Below are positions 22,643-34,747 of a stretch of 64,000 nucleotides of DNA, in pieces. A model generated the notes under the pieces. The model saw only the letters and a list, made by a program, of their open reading frames with translations. It did not search any database and was not told the DNA's origin. The number at the start of each line of letters is the position of its first letter. The first letter of the stretch is position 1. The position numbers and the translations under genes were made by a program. Source of the stretch: Brevipalpus yothersi (taxonomy: Eukaryota; Arthropoda; Arachnida; Trombidiformes; Tenuipalpidae); NCBI GenBank assembly GCA_003956705.1, contig QZCP01000094.1:1-64000 (forward strand), read 5' to 3'.

Positions 22643-23056
22643 GTTGTGACTTTGGTCATGAGAGCTATTGAGACAAACATTGCAGAAAATTATATAGCAA
22701 GACTCACAGAATTGCATTTATTGATCTGGATGCTTCGTACATTTCGGAACTTTTTCATGACGTTCACTTTCCACCAAATCGAGCAGTTGAAGGGCTCGGC
22801 GAGCTGGTGGAAATGATGTACTTTCTTGTGGAGCTATAATTCCTTCACTGCATGTTGGACATGGAAAACAATTGGACTCCATCACATTGAGTTGAGTATA
22901 AATCTCTTCAATGCACATCATACACAGCTCATGAGAGCAAGTCAATAGTTTGGGCAGACGAGATGCCCGATCAAACATGTTGGAACATTTGGCACATTTC
23001 AAAAGTCCAACTAATTTTTTGTAATCAATAGAAACTTTCTCTTTGGTAGTGGTCAT
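22643..23056 (-). pseudogene. U8 (5' part): RING/B-box exon with nonsense codon
   Basis: Starts with ATG 'MTTTKEKVSIDYKKL'. The RING cysteines are present ('CAKC', 'CSHELCMMC', 'CPTC') with normal C-x-H spacing. The B-box begins 'VPKCTKHPDQ' and is cut by TAA at 22718-22720, after which 'MQFCESCYIIFCNVCLNSS' continues in the same frame to a GTAAGT donor at 22637-22642. One nonsense mutation therefore separates it from an intact exon 1. The RING sequence belongs to none of classes A, B or C closely. Confidence 0.7.
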
Positions 23057-23599
23057 GAAATTTGTATTCTACGCCCATAAAATAATCATAAGGGTGATGA
23101 GATGCATCATTCTTGATGGCTGTTTACCAACACTTGACAATCATCAAGTTCCGTTATCAAAAAGTCGTTGCGATGTGCAAGTCCTGCTATGTCCTCTGTT
23201 GTAATTGAATGATAAATTTTCTCACTCCCATAAAAGAGAGAAAGAGAAATGATGAACTGATAACTTTCAAAAATGAATTCCAGCTCTCATGGTGAGAGTT
23301 GGGAACACGATTCTTCCATGAACTCCCATTGCCATGAAGTTCAACAAACCTCCATTCATTAGTCGAATTATTTAAGATAGAGCTTAAAAACTGAAAGTGA
23401 CGCACGATAATTCTACCTACGGCTATCAATCATGGAAACTTGGCCAAAAATATTCCAATGATTGAGAGGTTCCAATTCCAATTGTTCCATTGATTGTTCC
23501 AATTCAAAACTAGATACCTAATTCTGATAAGGTTATTCCTTAGACTATATCATTTTTAGAGTTTTCTCATAATTCAAGAAGAACTCTTATCAGTCTCTC
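23057..23599. other. Intergenic, nothing recognised
   Basis: No gene or clear repeat seen. The minus-strand frame at 23187-23429 has no recognisable feature. Confidence 0.45.
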
Positions 23600-23830
23600 A
23601 CGCTCAGAACATAGGTAGTACCGATGATCAAGCCAGATTATATTTCCGAAGCTTTCCATGCAGCTCAAGCTGAAGTTCTGGTCAGCTGATGTTAATCCAC
23701 ACATCATGGGAAAACTTTTCGCCTCTCTGGTGGTTCATTGAAGACAATGCAGTGGTTTTGAAAAGATATTAACAATCCTCACCTCCAAGCCATTTGAAAA
23801 GTTAAGGATGATATTCTTTGACTTATCTGT
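23600..23830 (-). pseudogene. Propeller remnant downstream of U9
   Basis: The minus strand of 23625-23690 resembles the 'CMESVG..IWLG' blade of class B genes, and 23740-23800 resembles the 'ALANGHCIVF' and 'WLGSEDG' segments, all frame-broken. A similar scrap lies beyond U12 at 41860-42035, so it was probably duplicated with the unit. Confidence 0.45.
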
Positions 23831-23992
23831 ACATCAAGTCAAGCTGAGAACTTGAGTCTTCAGAACTATTTGACATGGATTGACAACTGATCAGTTAAGT
23901 CGTATCTTACAAATCGGAATGATTGATTGAAGACAACGAATGGTCTAATGAATAGAAATGATCAGATATGATACACAGTTCAGTTTTCTGAT

Positions 23993-23998
23993 TTTATT
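23993..23998 (-). terminator. Poly(A) signal AATAAA of U9
   Basis: AATAAA on the minus strand, 53 nt beyond the U9 stop codon. Confidence 0.55.
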
Positions 23999-24050
23999 GG
24001 ATTTCTGTTCGATCTTCAAAAAAAAGTTTGAAAATTTTCAGTGATTTTCT

Positions 24051-27000
24051 TTACTCCCATAAAATAATATGAGGATGATATTCGTCAAGAACACAACTCG
24101 TTCCAGCATCTGGATCTATCATGAGGTCTCTGTAGCCTTCACCTCCACTAATCATTCCATAGTTGAGCGGTAGAAAGAACTTAACTGCCTTTCCAAATCC
24201 ATGAAGAGAAAGCTGGGCTTGTGACACATCGCATTTTGATTCAGTCGGAGTGGAAGTGAATTTAAAAGGAATGCATACGACAATACCAGCTGCAGTTCCT
24301 ACCCAAAGATGGCCATTACTTGCTTTCAAAGCTGTAATCCTCGCAATAGAATTGAGTTCAGAGTCATTCAACAATGGAATCAACATTTTCTTCAAGTCAG
24401 GGTGGATATCGATTGATAAAACTTGATCATATGGTTCATTGGTTGAGAAGAGCTGAATCTTTTGATCTGAAGGTGAATGATAGCTACACCAGACGCCATT
24501 CTCTGTCGCAGTTAATTTGTCTATTTGAGCCTCACTTTCGTTCACTTTCAATTGCGAGACTATTTTCAAACTTTCACAATCAAGAATATATATCGATTCT
24601 TGAGAAGCAAACCAGATGGAGGTTTCGATGGCCTCCATACAACTAATGGTCAAGTTTTGTTGAGCACTCAATGATCTACCTTCTGATGACACTGAATCCT
24701 TCGATCTTCCAACGGTTAGTGATGTCGTTGATGCTGGTTCATCAGTGCAAGAGGTGTCTCTTCTTTTTGAATTTGTAACGCTTATGTCCACAAGAAAATA
24801 TTCTGAAAAGTTCCAACATAGATTTTCTTGCGATCTAATGAAGACACAGCACTGGCCATTGGATAGGGCAATGAAAACTTTTCCTCTGGAATGAATTATC
24901 TGGACAACAGAGTCTGGAAGTTCCATTTTGATGGAGCTGTATATCCCTTGATCTTCAGCTGAGACAATGTGAACAGTTCCATCGTCACTCCCAATCCATA
25001 AGGTGCGGAGAGATTGAATATTTGAATCTTGCTTACTTGTGGACTCAAGGCAAGTCGACAAGGACTTTTGCTGAATCAATGTCTCTTCTAGATCCAAATT
25101 CTCAGCGATCTCAGTTATCTGGTTGAAATCCTGGACTGAGAGTGATTCTTTTCCCCTTGTTAATACATCGGCTCCATCAGAAAATGAAAAGCTATCGAAG
25201 AGTAAAGCACTAGTGGCAACTAGAAATAGTAGAGTATAGAGAGAAAGAATGAAATCATCTGATATAAATTGGAGAGAATTTGCAAAGATTGCAAAGGCTA
25301 AGGAGCTTGAAAGTTTATCATGGTGCATCGTCGTATTTTGAATCGAACTGAACAAAATAAGTGTACAAACCTTGCTTCTCGAGGGAAACGTAATCAGCAT
25401 CTTCCATGAAATCCTCGCTTATCGGTGAAAAGATGAAATGAAGAAAATCGATAAGAATTATAAAGCGAGGTATGATTTAAATTATGTTATTGACAACCTG
25501 GAGGTGAAGATATCAATGCTTACCTTACTCCCTGTGGCTCATCTGCAGACATACTAACTTCCAAGAAAATTGAATCATTTTCAATATAACCTTTACTCGG
25601 GTCCAAGATATCATTCCAAATTGCAAATGGTCTATATCCCCAATTTTTAACATCATGTTTGAATACTTGTTCGATTGTTCTTGTCAAAGGTTCACCACCA
25701 CTGTGAGGTATCAATTTTAATTCACCCTCAACTTTGCAGGACCAAGTTGAAGATTCGGGGCAACCTTTACATTCAAGGTATACTCCTAAAGTCTTGACTG
25801 AATCCTCTTCTCCTGGTATCGCTTCGTGTTTAGCTGCTAGAATATTCCTAATTCCAATCAATATATTAGATGATCAGAATAAGTGATGAATTTGAAATAA
25901 CGACTAAGAAAGGAAAAGCTAGTCTAATGGTTATTCTGTTATTTTGTTAGCCAAGAACCATTTTATCCTCTATGATAGAGTTTACGCGAAAAGTTTGAAG
26001 CAATTATGAGCTTACCATTGGATGTTGCGGACAAAGAAAGATGGACTGGTTACGGTGTCATTTATATGGCTGAAGTTTATGATCTTATATCCAAACACAC
26101 CTCGAGATCGAGCTTTATTAATCGAAATGTCCTCCCTGATGAAGCATGTAGTAGTCTTTAGTTTGATACTGTTGCTATCAATTTCTATGGGTTCTGATGA
26201 GAGAGTGTAGCCAGGAACCAATGCAATACAATTAAGGCTACCCGGGAGAGAGAATTTTTTCAAGATTCTCTCTTTTTCTCCATCCAGGCTGATTTTCCAA
26301 AATGAATTACCTCCACACATCCAAGGGCTATCAGGACAGTCAAGTGAGGTAGTAGCGCATTCGATTTCCGGTACATTTAGAGGTCGACAGTATTTTGGTT
26401 TTGGAGGTGAAGCAGATTCTGTGCCAACAGTCCATCCATGTGAGTCAATTCTGATCTCTTTTTGATTGGCTGTCAGTCTTACACATTGCGTTTTAGTCAT
26501 GAACGTTCTACAAATTTCACCATTCTCGTTATTATAAACCGAATTTCTGTATGACTCCACCTTGAATCTCAAGGGATGATTTTTGATAGGATGACCAAAA
26601 ATTTTTACTTTCAAGTAACAGATACCAGATTTCTGTATGGTGAAATGTGCACCATAGTTACCATCTCCTTCGTCATTAATAAAGGGAGCTAATGATGTAT
26701 CATTTCCTGGGGTTGATATGATTGCACATATGTCATCCAGGTCATTTCCATAGTAGTTATTACCGGAAAAGTCTTTGGTGATTATCGTCACTACAGTAGA
26801 CATTCCAGCAAAACACTTGCCTATTCTTGCTTCACACAGTGAGGGTAATGTTTTTGTTGTCTCGCAGCCACCAAATTCCATAATATATCGTTGAACGCTC
26901 TCAGCTATCTGATTATTCTCAACATAACGTAGGACACAGTTTTCTTTTGGAATCAGGGACTCCTTCTTCGATTCTACTCTCAGACGGAGCTCTTCTGTTT

Positions 27001-27898
27001 TTTTCTTCACTTCAGCAACAGTCCCTTGATGTTTGAATCTTTTGAATCCAGCAGTAACTTCTGCTTTCTCATCTGCGATCCATTGCTTCTGATCATTGAT
27101 AGTTTTGAACTTTTTAATCTTTATTTCGCGTAGTAAATTTTCAACTTCTTGGCGTCTTTTTTTCATAAGAGTAGTAATTTTGTTGGAGAATGAATCATAA
27201 TTCTTCAGAGCATTGTTAATTTTTTCTTGAATGTTTTTCTCCAAGAAAGTCAGTTTTTTATCTGCATCATCCAGCTCAGATACCCATTTATTTGCTTCAC
27301 TGGTTAAAACACTGGATTTTCGTTTTATAGCTATGGCAAAACGTCGAACCTGAAATGCAGAGAGTAATAATTTAGTAGCAAACGATTCGATTCAAAAATT
27401 TACAAGAAAATTATTGTTTTGGGAAAAAATTCATGATGAAACAGTTGGTAGTTGATTTTTACTTACAGAATGCACAAGCGTGGCTGAATCTTCATTACAA
27501 TGTGATTTATCGTCACAGGAGTCACAAAACACTGCATCACAGGGTTCACAATATTGTAATTCCTCCAGCGGATGTTTGGGACATTCTGGTACAACTTCAC
27601 GATTGTCTATTCGATCAAGGAGCCGAATGATCGAATGATTAGTTCGAAATTCCCATACACCATCTGTTAGAATTTTTATTTTATTGCGACACATTGGGCA
27701 AGGAAACGACCTCCTTGAAGCGGCTTCACTTTGAGAACAAATAAGTCCAAGACAATCAAGGCAAATTGAATGGCAACAATTCAACGACTTTGGCAAGTGA
27801 AGAGATCGATCATATGTTTCGGAACAAATTGGACATGTCAATTCTGTTTGGATTAATTCATCGCAATCAAGCAAGATCTTCTCTCTATATTCAAACAT
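24051..27898 (-). CDS. U9: RING - B-box2 - coiled-coil - filamin - JIP propeller with inserted USP7 fragment, class A (reference copy)
   Basis: Five exons (27467-27898, 26016-27349, 25524-25847, 25371-25417, 24051-25219; phases 0, 2, 2, 1) give 1101 aa, all open. Approximate layout: RING 20-76, B-box2 103-140, coiled coil 150-300, filamin 309-405, first JIP propeller part 440-550 ('SPWMCGGNSFWKI'), USP7-like segment 555-720, rest of the propeller 770-1101. The MATH domain starts 'INKARSRGVFGYKIINFS', 'VRNIQW', continues 'SSTWSCKVEGELKLI', 'KNWGYRPFAIW', 'DPSKGYIENDSIFLEVSMSA', and keeps the Trp that in USP7 (W165) reads P/A-x-x-S peptides. After it come 'DFMEDADYVSLEKQ' and 'VATSALL', aligning with the start of the USP7 catalytic domain, with Ser where USP7 has the catalytic Cys223. 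Flanks are shared with U15. Confidence 0.85.
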
Positions 27899-29242
27899 AC
27901 TTAAAGGATGTAGTCTAGTAGTGATGAACAATCAAAGAACGAGATTAACTAGAAGTGAAGCGATTCCACCTGAGTCTAGTCAAGAGAGGACACATGAATC
28001 AACACATGCTTAAAATACGGAATTATATCTTGAAACACATTCTCTACATGTTAGCATGCTTTTTTAAAATGATAACAAAGTGATTTTGTTACTTTTTTTG
28101 TCCTCACTCTTTGTAGAGGAACTTCAGGATACTAAAAACAATCCAACCCCCTTGTAACTATATAAGAGCGTTCATCGGCCTGAATTTCATCTCTTTAATC
28201 TACATTAAACATTCGATCATGATAGCCTTCACTTCCACTGATCATGAAATTTCCACTTTCAAAAAGTACTCGAAAATTTGTCCATCCAGAGATAAATGTT
28301 TCAGATCTGCATCACATTCTGGGTGCGACGGTGGCCTCCGGCCATGTGCGCTCGCTCTAGCGAGCATCAGTTGGTAGCGATCCACTTCCGTATCCGTCTG
28401 AAAAAAGTGTGTGCGCTCTCTGAAAGAACCAGACTTTGGTTATCAGAGTGGATGCCAGTGGAAGAAGATGGCACACAAGAACCCATATGTTTTTCATTTC
28501 TTGGTGTTCCAGGCTTACTCTCTTCACACTAGGGTATTATTGAATTTTACAAGAAGGTCTCTCTGCCAGCTTTTCTTCTCTTTTCTTCCCAAGAGAACTC
28601 GAAAACTTTGAAATTAAATTTTTGCCTCAAATTTTTTTGTTTATCTAATGCTATTTCACCCTTGAGTTCTCTCACATTCAGGTCAAACCATGAATCTTAC
28701 GCTTCCAATCATCTTTGATTGATACTCCTTTGTGACATGCATTTCTCTCACTGATTTTTTTTATCTCGTTTTATGGTTTTTCGGCTGGATTGATAATTTT
28801 TGTGAATTTTGAATTCACATCTCCTAGAATGCTGCTGCTGGTCTATCATTTTTGATTATACCTTCTTATAAGCTTTTTTGAACTTGATAGAGATGCATTT
28901 GCTGCTTGTGAATCGTCACGAACAAACCAAGAGCTTTTGATTTGCTGCTCCATACTCGAGGTTTGACTTCCTCTTTGAAAGGACTGATTTCGACTTACAC
29001 ATCAGAAAGACTGTCAAGAGAGTAACTTTGTGGTCGGCATATCAAAACCGGCTCGTTTAATGGAGTAAGTTAGATTCAGCATCTGTTGGTGTGTGAATTG
29101 CTCGATATTTGAAAAACATTTGAAAAAGATGGACGTTGTGAGAGTTTTCTCCTTAAAACAAATGATTGCTATTGCTCATTTTGATAGAGATATGTACGCT
29201 CATTCCCTCGCTCTTGCTCTTCGTTTTTCGAGCGTTTACATT
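27899..29242. other. Intergenic, 5' flank of U9
   Basis: 27900-28440 is duplicated upstream of U15 (63435-64000), including a GC-richer segment at about 28320-28410. 28985-29160 is duplicated near 46660-46810. I recognise no gene; the plus-strand frames near 28300-28610 are not preserved in the second copy. Confidence 0.5.
28320..28410. repeat. GC-rich duplicated segment with hairpin, copy 1
   Basis: It contains the hairpin GCTCGCT-CT-AGCGAGC and 'ggcctccggcc', in otherwise AT-rich DNA. The second copy is at about 63870-63960 and is nearly identical, closer than the surrounding flank. Nature unknown. Confidence 0.5.
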
Positions 29243-29263
29243 GATTATCAACCTTTGATAATC
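29243..29263. other. Conserved 3'-flank hairpin (copy 4, downstream of U10)
   Basis: A perfect GATTATC/GATAATC stem with loop AACCTTT, about 180 bp beyond the U10 stop. At the equivalent place after U13 (about 47249) only one arm remains. Confidence 0.5.
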
Positions 29264-29442
29264 GGTGGCTGATTTGCTCAGTAGATGCGTAATTAATGAT
29301 TGAAAAAATTCAGGTTAAAGGTAATAGTTGAGAGAGAAATGATAAGTTTGAGGATGCATGATGAGAGAATAGCTTAGATTACGAAAAAAAGATCTGACTG
29401 TATAATTCTTCTGACTCTCTTCCTGTATACGATGAGAACCCC

Positions 29443-32400
29443 CTAGGCTCCACTCGAATTCACCCAACGAATCACATGAGGATAATCCTCATTCAAAACA
29501 CCATTACTTGCCCCATCAGGATCTGTATTAAGATCTCTGTAGCCTTCACCTCCACTAACTATTCCATTGTTGAGCATCAGAAAGAATTTCACGGCTCCTC
29601 CAAATCCATGGAGGGAAAGCTGAGTTTTATATAGATCGCATTTTGATGAGAGAAAAGGTAACGAGTAAGGAATGTTGAGAACCAGACCAGCTGCAGTTCC
29701 TATCCAAAGATGGTCTTCACTTGCTTTCAAAGCTGTGATCCTTGCCAAAGAATCGAGCTCGAGATCAGTAAATGTAGGAATCAGTAGCTTTCTCAATTCA
29801 GGTCTGATATCGATTGCTAGAATTTTCTGATAAGGTTTGTTAGCTGAGATGAGTTGAATTATTTGATGTGATTGCAGTCGAATGCAACACCAAACACCTC
29901 CTCCTCCTGAATTGGTTAGATGTTCTACTCGAGCATTTTCGTAATTGATTCTCAATTCAAAGACAGCTCTAAGAGTTTCACATTCCAAAATATAAATGCA
30001 GTTCTGGTAACCAAGCCAAATGGTATCTCCAACACTCTCCATGCAGTTGATTTTGAGGTTCTGGTCAACTAATAATGATTCACTCGTAGCTGCATTTTGT
30101 GTCAAGCTGTCGACTGTTATCGACCCGAATGATTTCAATTCATTCTTAGAAGAATTTCGCATTTCATCAAATTTCTTCTTGATTTCTCCCATATTGATCA
30201 GAAAATATTCTGATGATTTTTTCAAGACACTCTCAAGTGACTCAATGAAAACTATACAATGACCATTAGCCAAAGCGACGAAAACTCGGTTTCTAGAGTG
30301 AACAATCTTCAAAACAGAGTGAGCTAGTTTGATCTTGCTAACACAAGGACCCGACCTATTTTGTCTTATCCAAATATAAATAGTTCCATCCTCACTTCCC
30401 AGCCACAAGGTATCAGTAGCTGCATGGCGGGGCATTTTTTGAATAGATGAATCCTCAGAGGATTCAAATGGTGATGTTTGGGGAGTCTCACAAGTTGATG
30501 GTATTGTGGAATTGAACTCGTTTTCAGAGCTAGATCCATTGATATCAGATCGGTCAGGATCGAATTTAACAGACTGGGTGTAGGTCTTATCGATTTTCCT
30601 ATCATTCATGAAGAAAAAGCCCCAGATAGGAATGGATGTTATGCATAAAATGCGTCCTGGATAGGAAAGTGAATTCTTCACCCAATTCTTTGATTCTTTT
30701 GCAAAGTTCACCAGCATAATTTGGCTGCATGATGACTTTTCAACACAGATCCAAGCGGTTTTTGAGTAATCGAGAGATGTTGCGCACAGGATTTTTGATC
30801 CATACATGGTATCCACTAGTCTGCAGTACAGTGGTGACTGTTTATTTTTCATGAGGATTGGCTTGAAATCCATGAGTGGATCTGGAGCACGCTTCGAGTC
30901 AACAGCCCAATTAGAAGATTTTTCTCCAACTTCACAGTATAAGCTGTTGGCCATTAATTTCATGAAATCTAGTTCAGTGTTGGGAATAATTTTTTTCACA
31001 ACCTCGGCATCAACTCTAACCTCTTGGCTTTCGTAGATCGGATTCTTGTGGGCATTCACCGTAAATTTCAGATCGTATTCCTCATCTTCATTTTCATCAC
31101 TTGATATGGTCACTCTCAAATGATAAATACCAGGCTGAGGTGGGATGAAATGTATCTTGAAGGTATTATTCCTTCCATCTGTTATCTTGAGAGGGATATT
31201 CGTACACTGGCCTGGTGGTCCGGACAATGTTGCTTTGATGCAATCGGAATTATTTTCATGTCTGTACATGAAATAATCAGTGGTCAATATGGTCATCAGA
31301 GTACGCATCTGGGCAAAACACTTTCCTATTGTCAATTCACTCAACGAAACCGAGGTTTCACTGGTCCAAATTGTACCACAATTTTCAATAGCTTTGTGAA
31401 TTTCTTCAATCCTTCTTTTGGTTAAATCGTGATGGATAGAACAATTTGTTCTCGGACTTAGCGAAACTTTCATTGATTTCGTTCTATTCCGGAGATCTTC
31501 AATTTTTTCCTTAATTTCACCATCAGCTCCTCGATACTGAAATTTCTTAAATTCAGTTGTTACTTTGGCTTTTTCATTTTCGATCAATTGCAACTGATCT
31601 TGTAGAATTTCAACCTTATTCCTTCTCATTTGGTGTACCAGCGTTAATAGTTCTTTGTGTCGCTTATCGGCCAAACTGTTGATTTTGCCAAAAATCAGAT
31701 CGATTTCCTCAAGAACAGTTCCACTATTTTGTTCAACGTTCTCCATCATGAGAGCTACAAGTTTATGAGCTTTATCCAAGTCTGAAATCCATTTATCAGC
31801 TTCATCAGATAGTTTCTTCTGTACTTCTTTGATAGCCCTGCTGGCAGAGATAATCTGAAAAACATGAAGTGTTTGATCGTTAGTGAGTCATTCTCTCGTG
31901 GATATCATAAGATCAATTTAGGAAATTCATATAAGCAGATAGTATTTATTCATTGAAAGGATGTGCGAATTGTGAGAAATTTGGTAACGAAAATCTTCAA
32001 AATTAAAAGTAAGAAGTGATTTCCAACTAGGAATTCTGGGGATTTTTTGGTAAAAATGCGAATGAATCGTTCAAATGAATGACTGAGGAGTGCAAATTTC
32101 TACCGTATTGATTAGTGTGAGAAAAGAAGTGTGAATCGATGTGATCATGAGTCAAGAGATTTCAGGATTGATTACACTAACCGTATGTTTAGGTCCAGAT
32201 AAACTGTCGTGGTTGTGAGATTCCTTGTGACAAAGATCACAAAATAAGGCATCACAAGTTTCACAATACTGTGGCTCTTGAAAAGGATGTTTTGGACATT
32301 CTGGTACAAGTTCATGATTATCCAATAGGTCAAGTAATTGAATGAGAAGAGGATTGGGAGGGAATTCTGACACACCTCTGGTAGGAATTTCCACTTTTTG

Positions 32401-32619
32401 GCGGCATATTGGACAAGAAAATGATCGTTCTATCACACTCTCTGGTTGAGAGCAAATGCTTCCAAGACACTGCTTACAGATCGAATGATAACCGTGACAT
32501 TTCAACACTTTGGGCAAACGAAGAGATCGATCATATACTTCCAAGCAAGATGCACAAGTTAAATGATCTCGGCTCAATTTATCACAATCAATAGATACTT
32601 TCTCTTTCAATGTCAACAT
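29443..32619 (-). CDS. U10: RING - B-box2 - coiled-coil - filamin - JIP3/4-type propeller, class B
   Basis: Exons 32182-32619 and 29443-31854 (donor ACG|GTTAGT, acceptor TTTTTCAG|ATT, phase 0) encode 949 aa. Domain order is as in U4. RING third ligand is 'KCHGYHSICKQC' (C-x3-H); filamin is 'GIYHLRVTIS'; the propeller runs 'TAWICVEKS', 'TLWLGSEDGTIYIW', 'LWIGTAAG', 'GAVKFF', 'SGGEGYRDL'. The variable loop reads 'STIPSTCETPQTSPFESS' with no insert. At DNA level it contains ACTTGTGAGAC, the uninterrupted version of the site where U13 has its extra intron and FG segment. The last two thirds of the propeller are almost identical in protein sequence to U13, suggesting recent duplication or gene conversion. 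No poly(A) hexamer stands out. No disruption seen. Confidence 0.85.
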
Positions 32620-34110
32620 CTTTAAAGCAGAGTGTTTTGGTCGGTAATTTGGGGGTTCATCGAAAGAATGAGATCAAGTGAACAAAAGTTGGCACCAAGA
32701 GTGAGAAAAGTTTTCATCGGTAAGCGAAACGCCCAAGAGTATCATAGTACAGCCGTTTACTTTGAGATTAGTACCAAAAAATCCACTCTCTTGATAAAAA
32801 CTATCATGAGCTCCCTCGAATCATGATAAATGATAGACTAGGTATGAAGAATGCTGATTTTCTGGCTAATCACACCTGGTAAAAAGAGGGGAAAAAGTCA
32901 AGTTCACGCTTTTGATACTTATTCATCGAGATATTTCAGTGTCTGATGAGAAAAAGGAAGATTTAAGTTAATACAGTTGCTACCAAAGGTGGTAAGTTAC
33001 TCAAAAAATTCAGGAAAATTGATTAGGTGAATATCATGGATGAATGATAGCAATTAGAATTGTGGGCTGAGGATGGATTTTGTGATATTTATCTGCTATT
33101 TTTCCTCCCTTCCGCTTGCAGAAGATGTATCTTTATTCATCGGAAACTGTTAACTATCATTATCCCCTCTTTGTGATCTTTACCGGGATTTTTATACTCG
33201 CTATTGGATTAGAATTGGTAGAAGACCCTTGAGTTGATCATCGAACTCATTCGAGTCTCAATAGTCTGTAGAGTGTTTTGCTCAGATCTCATAGTTCACT
33301 CAGAAGTTTCACTGCTTGCAACTACATGATCGTGCCATGGTCAGCTTTTTCCGGGTGCTCTGGAGATCTACCGAAAGCCATCATGTCAGAATCATGATAC
33401 TGATGAGAAGCAAAATGATATCCAGTGTCTTGAATGCTGGAATAAACGTAAATGAGTTAAGGTATCCTTTTCTCCATCTCTTCTATCCCTTTCCTATTCT
33501 ACTGAAACAAAACTTTATTCTGAAGCTTAGTTAACAGGCCATAAAAAAATTTTCTCTCTTATAGCAAGAGTCTCGAAACTTTGATTCATGTGAGACCAAG
33601 AAGGGAAGTCATCTTATGCAATTTCGGTTAGATGTTAGCTAACTTTGATCCCATCAAGTTGTAATTAAATGACCAGTATGAAGTTCAAAACCGGAAGAGC
33701 AAGAAACTTTTTGAGGAGTAAATTTTGGATCCATAAGAACAACTTTATAAATCTCTAACTCTACATAAAAATATAATTGGCCACCTGATATGCGATCAAA
33801 AATTCGAGCTCACTCGATTAACAATAATATCTCGAGTGCATCGATGGATTTATCGAATAGCTATAGCAATTGACACTTGTTGTGCATACCTATTGTAGTC
33901 ATATCACATCAGAGGCAGACTTTGTTCATTGATATAATTGTTTTTTATTTTTACAAATATTTTTGCTTCCATGGTAAGGCTTCAGATGGAAGAGATGGAA
34001 ATGTGAAGTTAAGACTCAGAAGCACTGCATTTTTAAGAATTTTTTTCAATCTTCAATCAATTTTTTTCGACAACTCTGATTTAGTTTTGGCGCTTATCGT
34101 TTAATTGTAT
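32620..34110. repeat. Class B 5'-flank block, copy 3
   Basis: It aligns along most of its length with 51414-53010 and for its first 1.1 kb with 8864-10140. The distal part (about 33640-34110) also matches 41540-41835. At about 33080-33100 it shows the empty site of the U4-flank MITE. No gene recognised. Confidence 0.6.
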
Positions 34111-34699
34111 AGTGATCTTCTACTGAGGGACTATCGGTCGAGAGTGAAAAAAATTCTGGTTAGCTTTGAAGCTGCGTTATTCAACGAAGTTGATCGATCC
34201 CCAAGTAAACTTGGAATACTCAAAATGACCGAATATTACTAGCATAAATTCTTCTCTTCAATGGATTTAATTTCACTCCCTGGAGGAAGAAATTTCAAAG
34301 CTCTCAACTATATTTTTGGTATGACCTCTTATCCAATTAGAAATCAAAAATGTGAGTAGCAGTTGTTTGAACAAGATTCTAGGTGACAAAATCACCTTCT
34401 TCTATTGGTCAGACGAGATGATTTGTATCTCATAGAAAAATGCTTCACTCGATTCAATTAGTTTAGTTGATGGCTTTAATCCTTGATTTCACTTAATTAT
34501 AATTATAAATGACTTACAGAAAAGATTATCTCTGACTGATTTTAAAATCTGCTGGGTTGATTGAGTTATTTATTCTGCCAATTTGTTTTTGCTTCTTGAA
34601 CTTCCCTCGAATTTCTCCAATATAATATAGCTGTTCTGTTGAATGTATTTGAGATGGAAAATAACGCATGCAAAATACACTATCCAAACGAATATGAAG

Positions 34700-34747
<48 letters not shown>

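Noticed and set aside
28296..28611. Plus-strand frames in the U9 flank
   Set aside because: Not preserved in the duplicated flank at 63.9 kb.
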